Source: Cytophagales bacterium (GTDB taxonomy: Bacteria > Bacteroidota > Bacteroidia > Cytophagales > Bernardetiaceae). From it: a DNA stretch of 64,000 bases. Made by a program: the position numbers and the translations under genes. The first letter of the stretch is position 1. The number at the start of each line of letters is the position of its first letter. Where the stretch lies: contig RDZD01000010.1 in the NCBI GenBank assembly GCA_004293815.1, positions 62,001 to 126,000 on the forward strand, in the 5' to 3' direction. Below are positions 1 to 8,238 of the stretch, in pieces. The notes under the pieces are model-generated. The model was not told the origin of the DNA, made no database searches, and saw only the letters and a program-made list of their open reading frames with translations.

Positions 1-89
1 TTTAAACTTCTGCTGTTTTTTTGTATTAAAAATTTGTATATAAAATAGTTATAATCAATTTTTAGAGTTTCAAACTCCATATTTTACTC

Positions 90-839
90 ATGGCGAACAT
101 CATGCAAATATTTACAGCGGAAGGACTTATTGCCCTTTTAACGCTTACGCTGTTGGAAATAGTACTTGGTATTGATAACGTGATATTTATCAGTATTATC
201 TCTGATAAACTCAAGCAAGAGTCAGAAAAAGCAAAAGCACGGAACTTAGGGATTATGTTAGCTTTGGCTGCTCGTATTGGACTTTTGTTTGGCATTTCTT
301 GGATTGTGAGCCTTAAGGAGCCTCTCATCACTGTTCTGGAGCAGAGCTTTAGTGGTAGGGATATCATTCTACTTTTGGGTGGCTTGTTCTTAATGGGTAA
401 GAGTACTTCAGAAATACACGCAAAAATGGAGATGGAAGAAGAAGGGTACAATACGAGCAAGAAACAGCCTTCTCTGATGTCTGCTATCATTCAAATTGTG
501 TTTATAGATATTGTCTTTTCGTTTGATTCTATTCTTACGGCTGTGGGACTTGTCAAGGAAATTAGCATTATGATAACCGCAGTTATCATTTCTATGGCGG
601 TCATGTTTATTTTTGCAAAAAATATCAGTGATTTTATCAACGAGCATCCTACATTCAAAATGTTGGCTCTGTCATTCCTGATTATGATAGGCTTCCTATT
701 GGTGGCTGAATCTTTGGGCGTGCACGTGCCTAAGGCATATATCTATTTTGCTATGGGCTTTGCTTTTATCGTAGAAGTTCTCAACATGCGTATGCGTAAA
801 AAGGCAAAATTAAAAGCTAAACAGGAAGCTCATCGCTAA
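90..839 (+). CDS. TerC family integral membrane protein
   Basis: A 249-residue polytopic membrane protein of the TerC/YkoY family. The hallmark acidic segment LEIVLGIDNVIF lies at about residues 22-33, and a second one, IDIVFSFDSILTA, at about 139-151. These paired Asp/Asn-containing helices are conserved in TerC proteins, which have been linked to metal (Mn) handling and to tellurite resistance. The charged loop between them (about residues 108-125) is probably cytoplasmic, and the tail is Lys/Arg-rich. The ATG at 90 is the first good start; a second Met lies 12 bases downstream. An ABC ATPase gene begins 5 bases after the stop, so the two are probably co-transcribed. The family call is firm. 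The substrate is unknown, and no other ter gene is present to support a tellurite role. Confidence 0.9.
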   Translation: MANIMQIFTAEGLIALLTLTLLEIVLGIDNVIFISIISDKLKQESEKAKARNLGIMLALAARIGLLFGISWIVSLKEPLITVLEQSFSGRDIILLLGGLFLMGKSTSEIHAKMEMEEEGYNTSKKQPSLMSAIIQIVFIDIVFSFDSILTAVGLVKEISIMITAVIISMAVMFIFAKNISDFINEHPTFKMLALSFLIMIGFLLVAESLGVHVPKAYIYFAMGFAFIVEVLNMRMRKKAKLKAKQEAHR

Positions 840-844
840 GTTAT

Positions 845-1573
845 ATGTCTACCCTTCTTGAAGCTGAAGCACTTAGCGTTGGCTACAAAGTTCAAGAGCC
901 TATACTCTCACAAATTAATTTTCGCTTAAAGGTCGGCAGTTTTGTCGGCCTTTTTGGTGCTAATGGCACAGGCAAATCTACTCTCCTCCGAACTCTGGGA
1001 GGCTTCTTGCCTGTGCTGAGTGGCAAACTTCAGCTGGAACAAAAAAAACTCAAAGATTATTCTAATCAAGAAAAAGCTAGAAAAATTGCTTTAGTCTTTA
1101 CAGAGAGAATACAACCTCCTTATCTAACAGTTTATGAGGCCATTAAGATGGGGCGTATGCCCTATACTAGCTGGACGCATTCTTTGAGTTTAGCAGATGA
1201 GAAAGCGATACAAAAAGCCATTGAACGTTGTAACGTAGCTCATTTGACGCATAAAGAGCTTGCCAATTTGAGTGATGGTGAATACCAAAAAGTAATGATA
1301 GCGCGCGCGCTCGCGCAGGACTGCCCACTCATGCTGTTAGACGAACCCACCGCGTTTTTAGACATTCAGCATAAAAAGAATGTGTTTAAGCTGTTAGCCA
1401 ATATTGTCAAAGAAACTCCCACTGCTGTGGTACTGAGCACACATGATTTGACGTTTTGTATGAACTACTGCAACCAAGCATGGCTGATAGACGCTCAAAA
1501 AAAATTTATAACTTATGAAAGTGTTCACTCAGAGCTAATTGATGAGCTGCTTCAGCAGATTTGTCCAGATTAG
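845..1573 (+). CDS. ABC transporter ATP-binding protein (FecE/BtuD-like)
   Basis: A 242-residue ABC ATPase. Walker A GANGTGKST is at residues 38-46, the signature reads LSDGE (LSGGQ in the canonical form) near residue 143, Walker B is LMLLDEPTAFLD and the switch His is in STHD. The Q-loop region and overall length resemble iron-siderophore/haem/cobalamin import ATPases (FecE, HmuV, BtuD). No permease or binding protein is adjacent, so it is an orphan subunit here. It probably works with a transporter encoded elsewhere. It follows the TerC gene by 5 bases, which suggests one transcript, and is followed by a secreted-protein gene on the same strand. Metal or siderophore import is an inference from subfamily resemblance. 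Confidence 0.88.
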   Translation: MSTLLEAEALSVGYKVQEPILSQINFRLKVGSFVGLFGANGTGKSTLLRTLGGFLPVLSGKLQLEQKKLKDYSNQEKARKIALVFTERIQPPYLTVYEAIKMGRMPYTSWTHSLSLADEKAIQKAIERCNVAHLTHKELANLSDGEYQKVMIARALAQDCPLMLLDEPTAFLDIQHKKNVFKLLANIVKETPTAVVLSTHDLTFCMNYCNQAWLIDAQKKFITYESVHSELIDELLQQICPD

Positions 1574-1651
1574 AGCAACATGTTTTTCATAAAGCGTTAT
1601 GCAGCAAATAACTTGTTTAACTATTTCACGTTACAGATATCAAAAAGTTGT

Positions 1652-2755
1652 ATGAAAAAGTATATTGCTGTGTGTATTTTGCTGTGCTTGGGAAGCATAG
1701 CCCCACAACTCAAAGCCCAAAAATGTGAACAGACGATTACCTACATGAAAGCTTCTGATAGTAGCCAAGCCGTGCTCATCAATCAGATAGATATGTGCTA
1801 TGACGCAAAAGATCAGCTGATAGAGAGACGCGAGTTTGGCGATGGACGCGTACTTTTTCATCAAAAGTATACCTACAACAAAAAGGGACAACTTGTTAAA
1901 GAAGCCTATGCACATGGTTATGAGTCCAACGACGGTGGCGAAGGCGTGTCTACTTACAAATACAAAGGTGATACTTGGATTCAGAAATTTAAAGGTGGGA
2001 ATTTCTCTTCTATAACTCAAACCACCCAAAAGACCAATGCCAAAGGATTGATTACATTTGTTGAAGTCATACAAAGTGCTGAAAGTGAGTTACTACCCGA
2101 GTATAACTACGACGAGCGAAAAAGTACCACTAAATATGAATACAATAACATGGACTCCCTTACGAAAGAAGAAATGGTGGAAGCTGAATACAGCATGTTG
2201 CGTCTGATTAAGTATAATGAAAAAGACTTGCGTCAAGAGGAGGAGTATATCAACAAAGATTATAAAGGTGAGCTAATCACGCATCAACTAAGCACTTACG
2301 CTTATAACGAACAAGGTTTGCTGATTGCTAAAAGCGTCAAGAATATGATTTCACAAGTTGCCATAGAAGATAACACTTACAGTTACAAGGATACGCTACT
2401 CCTAACCGCCGCAAAAAAGCTTTATGAGCTAGACGGTACGCTTTATTCCACTGAAACCACCAACTACGAGTACAATACAGATTCACAGCTATTGAGCAAG
2501 CACCTAATTCTTCTCAACGTTGGTACCAAGAGCGTATACGAAGCCCAAACAATTTATAAAAACGGGCGACTTGCTTATGAAAGCAGTACTACAAAATACG
2601 AAGATAGCATATCCAGCAAAAGTACTTACGAATTTGACGAGCTTACTCAAAACCTTATCAAAGAGACTTATCAGTCTCCAGACTACAGCAGTAGCACTGT
2701 GTATAGCTACGAACACAGGACATTCAAACGAATGCCACCAATTGAAGAGAAATAA
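1652..2755 (+). CDS. Secreted YD-repeat-like protein, unknown function
   Basis: A 367-residue protein with a clear signal peptide (MKKYIAVCILLCLG, cleavage after about LKAQ). The reading frame is open upstream to 1580, but the ATG at 1652 places the signal peptide at the N-terminus and is the preferred start. The mature part has irregular repeats of the type YxYNxxGxLxxxxxx, for example YTYNKKGQLVKE, YEYNNMDSLTKE, YAYNEQGLLIAK and YEYNTDSQLLSK. These resemble the YD/RHS-type beta repeats found in many secreted Bacteroidota proteins. There is no toxin domain or sorting domain at the C-terminus. It lies 78 bases after the ABC ATPase and is closed by a strong terminator at 2787. Function unknown; the location is probably periplasm or cell surface. 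Confidence 0.75.
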   Translation: MKKYIAVCILLCLGSIAPQLKAQKCEQTITYMKASDSSQAVLINQIDMCYDAKDQLIERREFGDGRVLFHQKYTYNKKGQLVKEAYAHGYESNDGGEGVSTYKYKGDTWIQKFKGGNFSSITQTTQKTNAKGLITFVEVIQSAESELLPEYNYDERKSTTKYEYNNMDSLTKEEMVEAEYSMLRLIKYNEKDLRQEEEYINKDYKGELITHQLSTYAYNEQGLLIAKSVKNMISQVAIEDNTYSYKDTLLLTAAKKLYELDGTLYSTETTNYEYNTDSQLLSKHLILLNVGTKSVYEAQTIYKNGRLAYESSTTKYEDSISSKSTYEFDELTQNLIKETYQSPDYSSSTVYSYEHRTFKRMPPIEEK

Positions 2756-2786
2756 AGCATCTTGGATGTTATTTACGACAAAAATT

Positions 2787-2814
2787 ACGGGAAGAGCCAT
2801 CTTCCCGTCTTTTT
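2787..2814 (+). terminator. Rho-independent terminator
   Basis: A perfect 9-bp stem (ACGGGAAGA with TCTTCCCGT) and a 4-base loop, followed by CTTTTTG. It ends the TerC-ABC-YD unit and separates it from the ribosomal operon. Confidence 0.85.
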
Positions 2815-2856
2815 GTACAAAACAAGAAAATTACTCTGTAAAAAAGCGTTAGAAAA

Positions 2857-2887
2857 TTTGAATATCAGAAAAAATAAAGTACTTTTG
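2857..2887 (+). promoter_or_regulatory. Bacteroidota-type promoter for rplM operon
   Basis: TTTG at 2857-2860, a 19-base spacer, then TACTTTTG at 2880-2887. This matches the primary sigma consensus of the phylum (TTTG...TAnnTTTG). It leaves a 5' leader of about 45 bases ahead of rplM. Confidence 0.75.
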
Positions 2888-2938
2888 CGCTCCGTTTGAG
2901 AGAGGACTTGAACGGTTTTTATTAACGTAATCAAAAAA

Positions 2939-3388
2939 ATGGACAGTCTGAGCTACAAAACCCAATTCGTTACGAAAGCTTCTATCAAGAAGTCGTGGCT
3001 GTTGGTAAATGCAGATTCCATGGTACTTGGCCGTATGGCTAGTCAAGTGGCGCGTTTGCTTATGGGCAAACACAAAACTTCTTATACGCCAAACATGGAT
3101 TGCGGCGACAATGTGATTATCATCAATGCAGGTAAGGTACGTCTTACTGGCAAAAAAATGACTGATAAGCAGATTATTCGCCACACTGGCTACCCTGGTG
3201 GTCAGAGAATAGAATCTCCTAAGGAGATCCTTGCTGGTAAACGTCCCGAGAAATTGGTAGAGCTTGCGGTTCGCCGTATGTTGCCCAAAAATCGTCTGGG
3301 TCGTCAAATGTATTCTAACCTTCATGTGTTTGTGGCAGATACGCACAACCATGAGGCACAACAACCCAAAGAAATCAAGTTAGTTTAA
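2939..3388 (+). CDS. rplM: 50S ribosomal protein L13
   Basis: A 149-residue protein with the L13 hallmarks: LGRMASQVARLLMGKHKTSY near residues 29-48, GDNVIIINAGKVRLTGKK, the HTGYPGG loop, and PEKLVELAVRRMLPKNRLG followed by LHVF. L13 is an early-assembly protein of the large subunit. The N-terminus carries about 15 extra residues compared with the E. coli protein, as is common in this phylum. The ATG at 2939 follows a leader with a good promoter. The stop codon directly abuts the rpsI start (TAAATG), so the two are translationally coupled. Confidence 0.98.
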   Translation: MDSLSYKTQFVTKASIKKSWLLVNADSMVLGRMASQVARLLMGKHKTSYTPNMDCGDNVIIINAGKVRLTGKKMTDKQIIRHTGYPGGQRIESPKEILAGKRPEKLVELAVRRMLPKNRLGRQMYSNLHVFVADTHNHEAQQPKEIKLV

Positions 3389-3775
3389 ATGGAAAGAATC
3401 CAAACCATCGGTAGAAGAAAGACCGCTGTGGCTCGCATATACATGCAGCCGGGTAGCGGCAAAATCACAGTGAACAAAAGAACGTTTGAGAACTACTTTT
3501 GCACTGATGTTCTGAGGTTGATAGTTATGCAACCTTTCGCCCTCGCCAAAAAAGAGGCCGCTTTTGACCTGACCGTGAATGTTGGTGGTGGTGGTGTAAA
3601 AGGGCAAGCCGAAGCACTCAGACTCGGCATAGCTCGTGCGCTAATTACTGTTGATCCCGAACTCCGCAGCACACTCAAAGCCGAAGGCTTACTCACCCGC
3701 GACCCACGTATGGTGGAACGCAAGAAGTATGGCCGTCGTAAGGCGCGTAGAAGATTCCAGTTCAGTAAACGCTAA
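3389..3775 (+). CDS. rpsI: 30S ribosomal protein S9
   Basis: A 128-residue S9. It starts with the diagnostic [19 protein letters not shown] near residue 8, has [20 protein letters not shown] in the middle and ends in the conserved basic tail [18 protein letters not shown], which reaches the P-site tRNA in the ribosome. Its ATG touches the rplM stop with no intervening base. rplM-rpsI is the standard bacterial pair. rpsB follows 45 bases later, giving the common Bacteroidota order rplM-rpsI-rpsB-tsf. Confidence 0.98.
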   Translation: MERIQTIGRRKTAVARIYMQPGSGKITVNKRTFENYFCTDVLRLIVMQPFALAKKEAAFDLTVNVGGGGVKGQAEALRLGIARALITVDPELRSTLKAEGLLTRDPRMVERKKYGRRKARRRFQFSKR

Positions 3776-3820
3776 TCCTCACATCACACTTATCAAACCC
3801 CCTTCAAGGTCTCGAATTTT

Positions 3821-4591
3821 ATGGTTGAAATCGGATATAAAGAACTCTTGGATGCAGGTGTCCACTTTGGTCACCTCAAGCGCAAATGGAATCCTAAAAT
3901 GGCACCGTACATTTTTATGGAGCGCAATGGCATCCACATCATTGACTTGAACAAAACGCTGGCATGCCTTCAGGTTGCTGCCAACGCGCTTCAAGACATT
4001 AGCCGCAAAGGCAAAAAGGTTATGTTTGTAGCCACTAAAAAGCAAGCTAAGGACATCATCGCACAAGAAGCTCAAAAGCTCAAAATGCCTTATGTTACTG
4101 AGCGTTGGTTGGGTGGTATGCTCACTAACTTCGCCACTATTCGCCGCTCTATCAAAAAATTATCTTCTATAGATAGAATGATGCGCAGCGAAACCTTCAA
4201 CAACCTCGCTAAACGTGAGCGTTCTATGGTGGCGCGTGAAAAAGAAAAACTTGAGAAAATATTGGGTGGCATTGCAGATCAAGCCCGCCTCCCATCTGCT
4301 CTTTTTGTGGTAGATGTGAAGCGCGAGCACATAGCTATCCAAGAGGCACGCCGTCTCAATATTCCTGTTTTTGGCATTGTTGATACCAACTCTGATCCTA
4401 CCATTGTTGATTTCCCTATCCCTGCCAACGACGACGCATTCAAGTCTATCGAAATCATTACTTCCTTTATCTCTAAGTGCATAGAAGTGGGAGCTTCTGA
4501 ACGCAAAAAAGACCGTGATGACGCTAAGCGTTCAGAAGACGAGTCTGCTAAGCGCGCTGTAGATGAAAACGAAGATTCTGACGACGAATAA
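3821..4591 (+). CDS. rpsB: 30S ribosomal protein S2
   Basis: A 256-residue S2. Signatures include [20 protein letters not shown] near residues 9-28, [37 protein letters not shown] and the [25 protein letters not shown] segment. The C-terminus is extended by about 30 highly charged residues (alternating Asp/Glu and Lys/Arg), which may be disordered. S2 joins the small subunit late and binds near S1. It is the third gene of the operon, and a 74-codon ORF of unknown role lies between it and tsf. Confidence 0.97.
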   Translation: MVEIGYKELLDAGVHFGHLKRKWNPKMAPYIFMERNGIHIIDLNKTLACLQVAANALQDISRKGKKVMFVATKKQAKDIIAQEAQKLKMPYVTERWLGGMLTNFATIRRSIKKLSSIDRMMRSETFNNLAKRERSMVAREKEKLEKILGGIADQARLPSALFVVDVKREHIAIQEARRLNIPVFGIVDTNSDPTIVDFPIPANDDAFKSIEIITSFISKCIEVGASERKKDRDDAKRSEDESAKRAVDENEDSDDE

Positions 4592-4628
4592 TCTTTCTGT
4601 TTGTCTCACTCATTTTCTCATAGAAAAA

Positions 4629-4853
4629 ATGTCTAAAATCAGCAAAGAAGTTAAGGCAGATATAGAAAAACGTCTTAACTCGTTTAAAACACAACAATCG
4701 GACTTCTTTAAACTCAAAAAGAGTGAAAGAGCTGGCAAAGAGGAAGCCCTCAAAACCGCTCGCGAGAGCATGAATCGCCTCAAAACTATGGCTCACAAGG
4801 CCAATAAAGGCGTAGCTTTAGCACAAGAAGACCTAGACTGGCTCAAAGGCTAG
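4629..4853 (+). CDS. Small charged protein between rpsB and tsf, unknown
   Basis: A 74-residue ORF starting MSKISKEVKADIEKRLNS. The frame is open upstream to 4563 inside rpsB, but the ATG at 4629, 37 bases after the rpsB stop, gives a compact protein. It is Lys/Glu-rich and probably all-helical, with no Cys and no membrane segment. The pattern of hydrophobic residues suggests a helical hairpin. It is on the same strand and in the same transcript as ribosomal genes, and a terminator hairpin follows at 4870. I do not recognise a family. A ribosome-linked or RNA-linked role is only suggested by position. Confidence 0.65.
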   Translation: MSKISKEVKADIEKRLNSFKTQQSDFFKLKKSERAGKEEALKTARESMNRLKTMAHKANKGVALAQEDLDWLKG

Positions 4854-4869
4854 TTTTTAAACAACAGAG

Positions 4870-4909
4870 CCTAAAAAAGAGGACAACTTATTACGTTCTC
4901 TTTTTTGGG
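4870..4909 (+). terminator. Terminator/attenuator between small ORF and tsf
   Basis: Twelve-bp stem CCTAAAAAAGAG / CTCTTTTTTGGG (one G-T pair) with a 16-base loop. It is A/T-rich but long. It lies 16 bases after the small ORF and 63 bases before tsf, so it may reduce or end read-through into tsf. Confidence 0.6.
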
Positions 4910-4972
4910 TTCTCTTAGTTTCTTTTAAAATATTTTTTTAAATAGTTCTCTCAAAAAACATTCAAAAAAATT

Positions 4973-5818
4973 ATGTCGGCTGTTGTTATTTCTGCTCAAG
5001 ACGTAAATAGACTGCGCCAGCTCACAGGTGCAGGCATGATGGACTGCAAAAAAGCCCTTTCTGAAGCCAATGGCGACTTTGAGGCAGCGGTTGATATATT
5101 GCGCAAAAGAGGACAAAAAGTGTCTTCCAAACGTGCAGATCGCGAAACAACCGAGGGTGTTGTGTTTGTAGATACTTACGCCAACGACTCTAAGGGTGTC
5201 ATTTTTGCGCTTGGCTGTGAAACAGACTTTGTGGCACGTAACGAAGAGTTTGTGGCCATAGGCAAAGCTCTATTGGCTGCCGCTGTGGCTAATAATGCGA
5301 CTTCTTCTGAAGCTCTTCTGACTCTCCAACACCAAGGCCGTTCGTTTGCAGAAAACATTACGGACTTGATTGGCAAAATTGGTGAGAAAATAGAAGTTGT
5401 AAATTTCTCTTTTGTAGAAGGCGAAAAATTGGCCTACTACGTACACTCAAACCTCAAAGTAGGTGTTTTGGTGTCTTTGGCTAACGTAGGCAGCGCAGAC
5501 TATAATGCGGCTGGTAAAGACGTGGGTATGCAAATTGCTGCCATGAATCCTGTAGCTGTAGATAAAGACGACGTGGACGCAACCATACTCGAGCGCGAGC
5601 TAGAAATTGGCAAAGCTAAAGCGCGTGAAGAAGGCAAGCCTGAAAACATTGTGGATAAAATTGCACAAGGTTTCGTTCAGAAGTTTTACAAAGATAGCAC
5701 ACTTTTGAACCAACAGTTCGTAAAAGATGCTAAATTGTCGGTTCGTGAATATCTTAACAGCCTCAATAAAGGCATGACCGTGACGGTTTTCAAGAGAGTT
5801 TCGCTAGTAGCCGAATAA
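4973..5818 (+). CDS. tsf: Translation elongation factor Ts
   Basis: A 281-residue EF-Ts, the nucleotide exchange factor for EF-Tu. The N-terminal UBA-like domain carries the signature LRQLTGAGMMDCKKAL at about residues 14-29, followed by EANGDFEAAVDILRKRG. The core contains CETDFVARNEEF, the TDFV segment that inserts near the EF-Tu nucleotide site. The length matches the family. The ATG at 4973 is preceded by an A-rich leader. It is the last gene of the ribosomal block. A convergent hairpin at 5921 closes the region. Confidence 0.97.
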   Translation: MSAVVISAQDVNRLRQLTGAGMMDCKKALSEANGDFEAAVDILRKRGQKVSSKRADRETTEGVVFVDTYANDSKGVIFALGCETDFVARNEEFVAIGKALLAAAVANNATSSEALLTLQHQGRSFAENITDLIGKIGEKIEVVNFSFVEGEKLAYYVHSNLKVGVLVSLANVGSADYNAAGKDVGMQIAAMNPVAVDKDDVDATILERELEIGKAKAREEGKPENIVDKIAQGFVQKFYKDSTLLNQQFVKDAKLSVREYLNSLNKGMTVTVFKRVSLVAE

Positions 5819-5920
5819 AAATTAAACAATAGCTCCCTGAAGTTCTGGTTTCATAAGAAGCAAGAATTGCTAGGGTTAAAATTCTTTGTTTTTGTTTAAT
5901 CGTTTTCATAGTTTTGAATG

Positions 5921-5956
5921 AAAAATCCTGCTAAATGTTTTGGTGGGATTTTTATT
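5921..5956. terminator. Convergent terminator after tsf
   Basis: AAAAATCC (5921-5928) pairs with GGATTTTT (5946-5953) around a 17-base loop, so it can serve both strands. It lies between tsf and the convergent acyltransferase gene. Confidence 0.6.
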
Positions 5957-5996
5957 TTACTAAGAGCAAGTTCTTTGTTTGTTCAATGGCATTTGG

Positions 5997-6629
5997 CTAT
6001 TTGATTTTTCGGGCAGGCATACCCACATAAAGCCCTGGCTGGTTGATGTTTGTTGTGACCACTGCTCCCGCGCCTATGCGTGTGTCTGAGATTATCGTCA
6101 GGTTGTCTATCAAAGTGCTATTTGTACCTACAAAACAACGCTCGCCTAGTTGTATGAAGCCTGCTAGAGCGGCGGCTGGTGCTATAAATGAGCATGGGCC
6201 AATGGTCGTATCGTGCGCAACGCATACGCCTGTATTGAGCAGCACTCCATCACCCAAAGTAACGCCTGCGTCCACAACACAACGTGGCAGTACAAAAATC
6301 CCTACACCCAAATGGGCACTACTATCGATATAGGCTGTGGGATGAATAATGTTAGCCAAAGGTATTTTTTCTTGTATAAAATTATTGATTAGGTCTTGTT
6401 TAAAGACCAAATGTTTGTAGCCCACACCCACAGCAATTTGCTCAAATAAACCAGCATGAAAGTCTTTTATGACAGCATCTAGTCCACCCAAAACAGGGAT
6501 GTTCTTGACTCTGTCATTCTTTGGCTTGAAGTCATCATAAAAGGCCACCACATCCATATTGGCCGCTAATGCGTGGTGTGCCATAAGCTGTCCTAAATCG
6601 CCGCTGCCTACAATGGCTAGTTTTTTCAT
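5997..6629 (-). CDS. NeuD/PglD-like sugar O-acyltransferase
   Basis: A 210-residue two-domain protein. The N-terminal part is a Rossmann-like PglD_N domain (LAIVGSGDLGQLMAHHAL, residues 3-20). The C-terminal part is a left-handed beta-helix of hexapeptide repeats (residues about 90-205; HLGVGIFVLPRCVVDAGVTL and similar). The catalytic His of the family is probably in VAHDTTIGP. Such enzymes acetylate amino sugars or sialic-acid-like sugars on nucleotide or lipid carriers. The start overlaps the stop of the upstream GT2 gene by 4 bases (ATGA), so it is the last gene of the five-gene minus-strand operon. The exact sugar substrate cannot be read from the sequence. Confidence 0.87.
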   Translation of the reverse strand: MKKLAIVGSGDLGQLMAHHALAANMDVVAFYDDFKPKNDRVKNIPVLGGLDAVIKDFHAGLFEQIAVGVGYKHLVFKQDLINNFIQEKIPLANIIHPTAYIDSSAHLGVGIFVLPRCVVDAGVTLGDGVLLNTGVCVAHDTTIGPCSFIAPAAALAGFIQLGERCFVGTNSTLIDNLTIISDTRIGAGAVVTTNINQPGLYVGMPARKIK

Positions 6630-7570
6630 GCGTTATCGGATATATTTGTTTTGTTTTTAATAGAATACAAGGGCCTGTTTTTAACCTCTTTATAGATTTT
6701 GCCTACGTAGATACCTATGACACCCATAAAAATAAGTTGTGTGCCTAGACCCAAGATAAACAAGACCATGATAGAGGCCCAACCAATTTGAAAATCTACC
6801 AAAAAGAGTTTAGAAAACGTGATGCCGAAAGCCGCCAAAAAGCCAGCCAGTACCAAATAAAGCCCCAGACGTGTAATGATTTTGAGGGGTAAGTCCGAAA
6901 AGTCCAAAATAGCGTCAAAAGCCAAATTGAGTTTGCGTTTAAAATTAAACTTACTCACACCCGCAAAACGTGGACGCTGCTCTATAAGCAGTTCTGTTCT
7001 GTTCATGCTGATGTGCATAAAAATTCCCTCTATGAAGCGACTTGCTTCACCGTATTTCAAAAAATGATTGGCAAAGTTACGATTGAAAATGCGCATCACT
7101 GCAATGCCACGCGGCAAATGTAAGCCTGTAAACTTCTCTAATATCCACCAAAAAATACCCGAAAACAGTCTGTTCTTGAGTGTATCTTTTTTCTCTTTTC
7201 TTACACCAAAGACCAAATCATAACCTTCTTCTATTTTTTGAATAAAGCGAGGAATCTCTTCTGGTGGGTCTTGAAGATCTGGATCCATCATTAATAGATA
7301 GTCACCTTTAGCGTGGGCTATACCCGCTGTAAGCGCAGCTTGCTTGCCATGGTTATACGAAAACTCCAAAAGTTTCAGCCTTTGGTTGTCGGCAGCCGCT
7401 TTTTTAATCATCTGAGCGGTTTTGTCTTTACTGCCATCGTCTACAAACACAATTTCATAGTGGATTTGGTGCTGTTTTAAAACAGCTGTAGTTTCAAGAA
7501 GATACTGCTCTATGCAGTCCTCTTCAAAATATACGGGCACAATCAGAGATAAAAGCTTTGTAGGATTCAT
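6626..7570 (-). CDS. Family 2 glycosyltransferase, polyprenyl-phosphate type
   Basis: A 314-residue GT2 enzyme of the DPMS/GtrB/ArnC type. The GT-A domain starts LLSLIVPVYFEEDCIEQYL and carries VFVDDGSKDKTA, then MDPDLQDPPEEIPRF (the DxD-type metal site). The C-terminus has two membrane helices (about residues 231-252 and 265-290). Enzymes of this layout move a sugar from a nucleotide donor to undecaprenyl phosphate for use on the far side of the membrane. I chose the ATG at 7570; a TTG two codons upstream (7576) is possible. It sits between the HAD phosphatase gene (11 bases) and the NeuD-like gene (4-base overlap). Sugar identity unknown. Confidence 0.9.
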   Translation of the reverse strand: MNPTKLLSLIVPVYFEEDCIEQYLLETTAVLKQHQIHYEIVFVDDGSKDKTAQMIKKAAADNQRLKLLEFSYNHGKQAALTAGIAHAKGDYLLMMDPDLQDPPEEIPRFIQKIEEGYDLVFGVRKEKKDTLKNRLFSGIFWWILEKFTGLHLPRGIAVMRIFNRNFANHFLKYGEASRFIEGIFMHISMNRTELLIEQRPRFAGVSKFNFKRKLNLAFDAILDFSDLPLKIITRLGLYLVLAGFLAAFGITFSKLFLVDFQIGWASIMVLFILGLGTQLIFMGVIGIYVGKIYKEVKNRPLYSIKNKTNISDNA

Positions 7571-7581
7571 GGGCAAACTTC

Positions 7582-8223
7582 TTATATAAAGCTTTTTATT
7601 TGAGACAAATCGTTGATTTTATGGCCTTTGTAATACGGATAGGCATCTTCTCTGTCCAGCAGTACGGCCTTAATTCCCAACTTTAAAGCTGGTAGAATAT
7701 CTAGTTTAAGAGAGTCGCCCACATATAACACTTGCTCGGGGGCATATCCTAGATTTGCTAGAGCACGTTCATAAAATCTAATATCAGGTTTTTTGAGCTG
7801 TGCAATCTCAGACGTAAAAATACGTTCAAAATTGATATCAAAATAAGTTTTGAGCTTTTCGGGTAGGCTCTTATCCCAATTGGAAATAATCCCAAGGGGA
7901 TGTTTCAAACTAGCCAGAATAGATGTGTCTTCAAAAGGTTTCCAGCCTAAGTAGGTGCAAGCATTAAAAATATCATCAAGTAGGGCAGGTGTTGGCAATA
8001 CGCCAAGAGACAATAAAAAGTCTGTATTGAAAGCCAAATAAAACTCTTTTGATGTTTTGTCTGGAAACACAAAGACCTCACTAACCAACTTGTGCACTTT
8101 TTTTAGATGACTCAGCGGCATGTGATAATGGTATTTCTCTAACACGCTGTTTATATTGGGGAAAAGGTCGGGTTTGTGGAGTAGTGTGTTGGCTACGTCA
8201 AAAAAAATATAGTGGCAATTCAT
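7582..8223 (-). CDS. HAD-superfamily hydrolase (subfamily IA)
   Basis: A 213-residue HAD phosphatase. Motif I is FFDVANTLL (nucleophile Asp followed by V-A, so the usual second acid of DxD is Ala). Motif II is the Ser in GIISNWDKS, motif III the Lys in LKKPDIRFYE, and motif IV is VLYVGDSLKLDILPA. An alpha-helical cap (about residues 20-95) sits between motifs I and II. The Ala in place of the general acid/base Asp is seen in phosphonatase-like HADs and may change the reaction. It lies between an ATP-grasp gene (15 bases) and the GT2 gene, so a sugar-phosphate or phosphonate-type intermediate of the operon pathway is a reasonable guess. Confidence 0.85.
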   Translation of the reverse strand: MNCHYIFFDVANTLLHKPDLFPNINSVLEKYHYHMPLSHLKKVHKLVSEVFVFPDKTSKEFYLAFNTDFLLSLGVLPTPALLDDIFNACTYLGWKPFEDTSILASLKHPLGIISNWDKSLPEKLKTYFDINFERIFTSEIAQLKKPDIRFYERALANLGYAPEQVLYVGDSLKLDILPALKLGIKAVLLDREDAYPYYKGHKINDLSQIKSFI

Positions 8224-8238
8224 GTTTAGTGGTGGCTT

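Noticed and set aside
90-839. Tellurite resistance operon
   Set aside because: Only a TerC-family protein is present; no terA, terB, terD or terE genes.
2849-3364. 171-codon minus-strand ORF
   Set aside because: Antisense to rplM and its promoter; translation has no family likeness.
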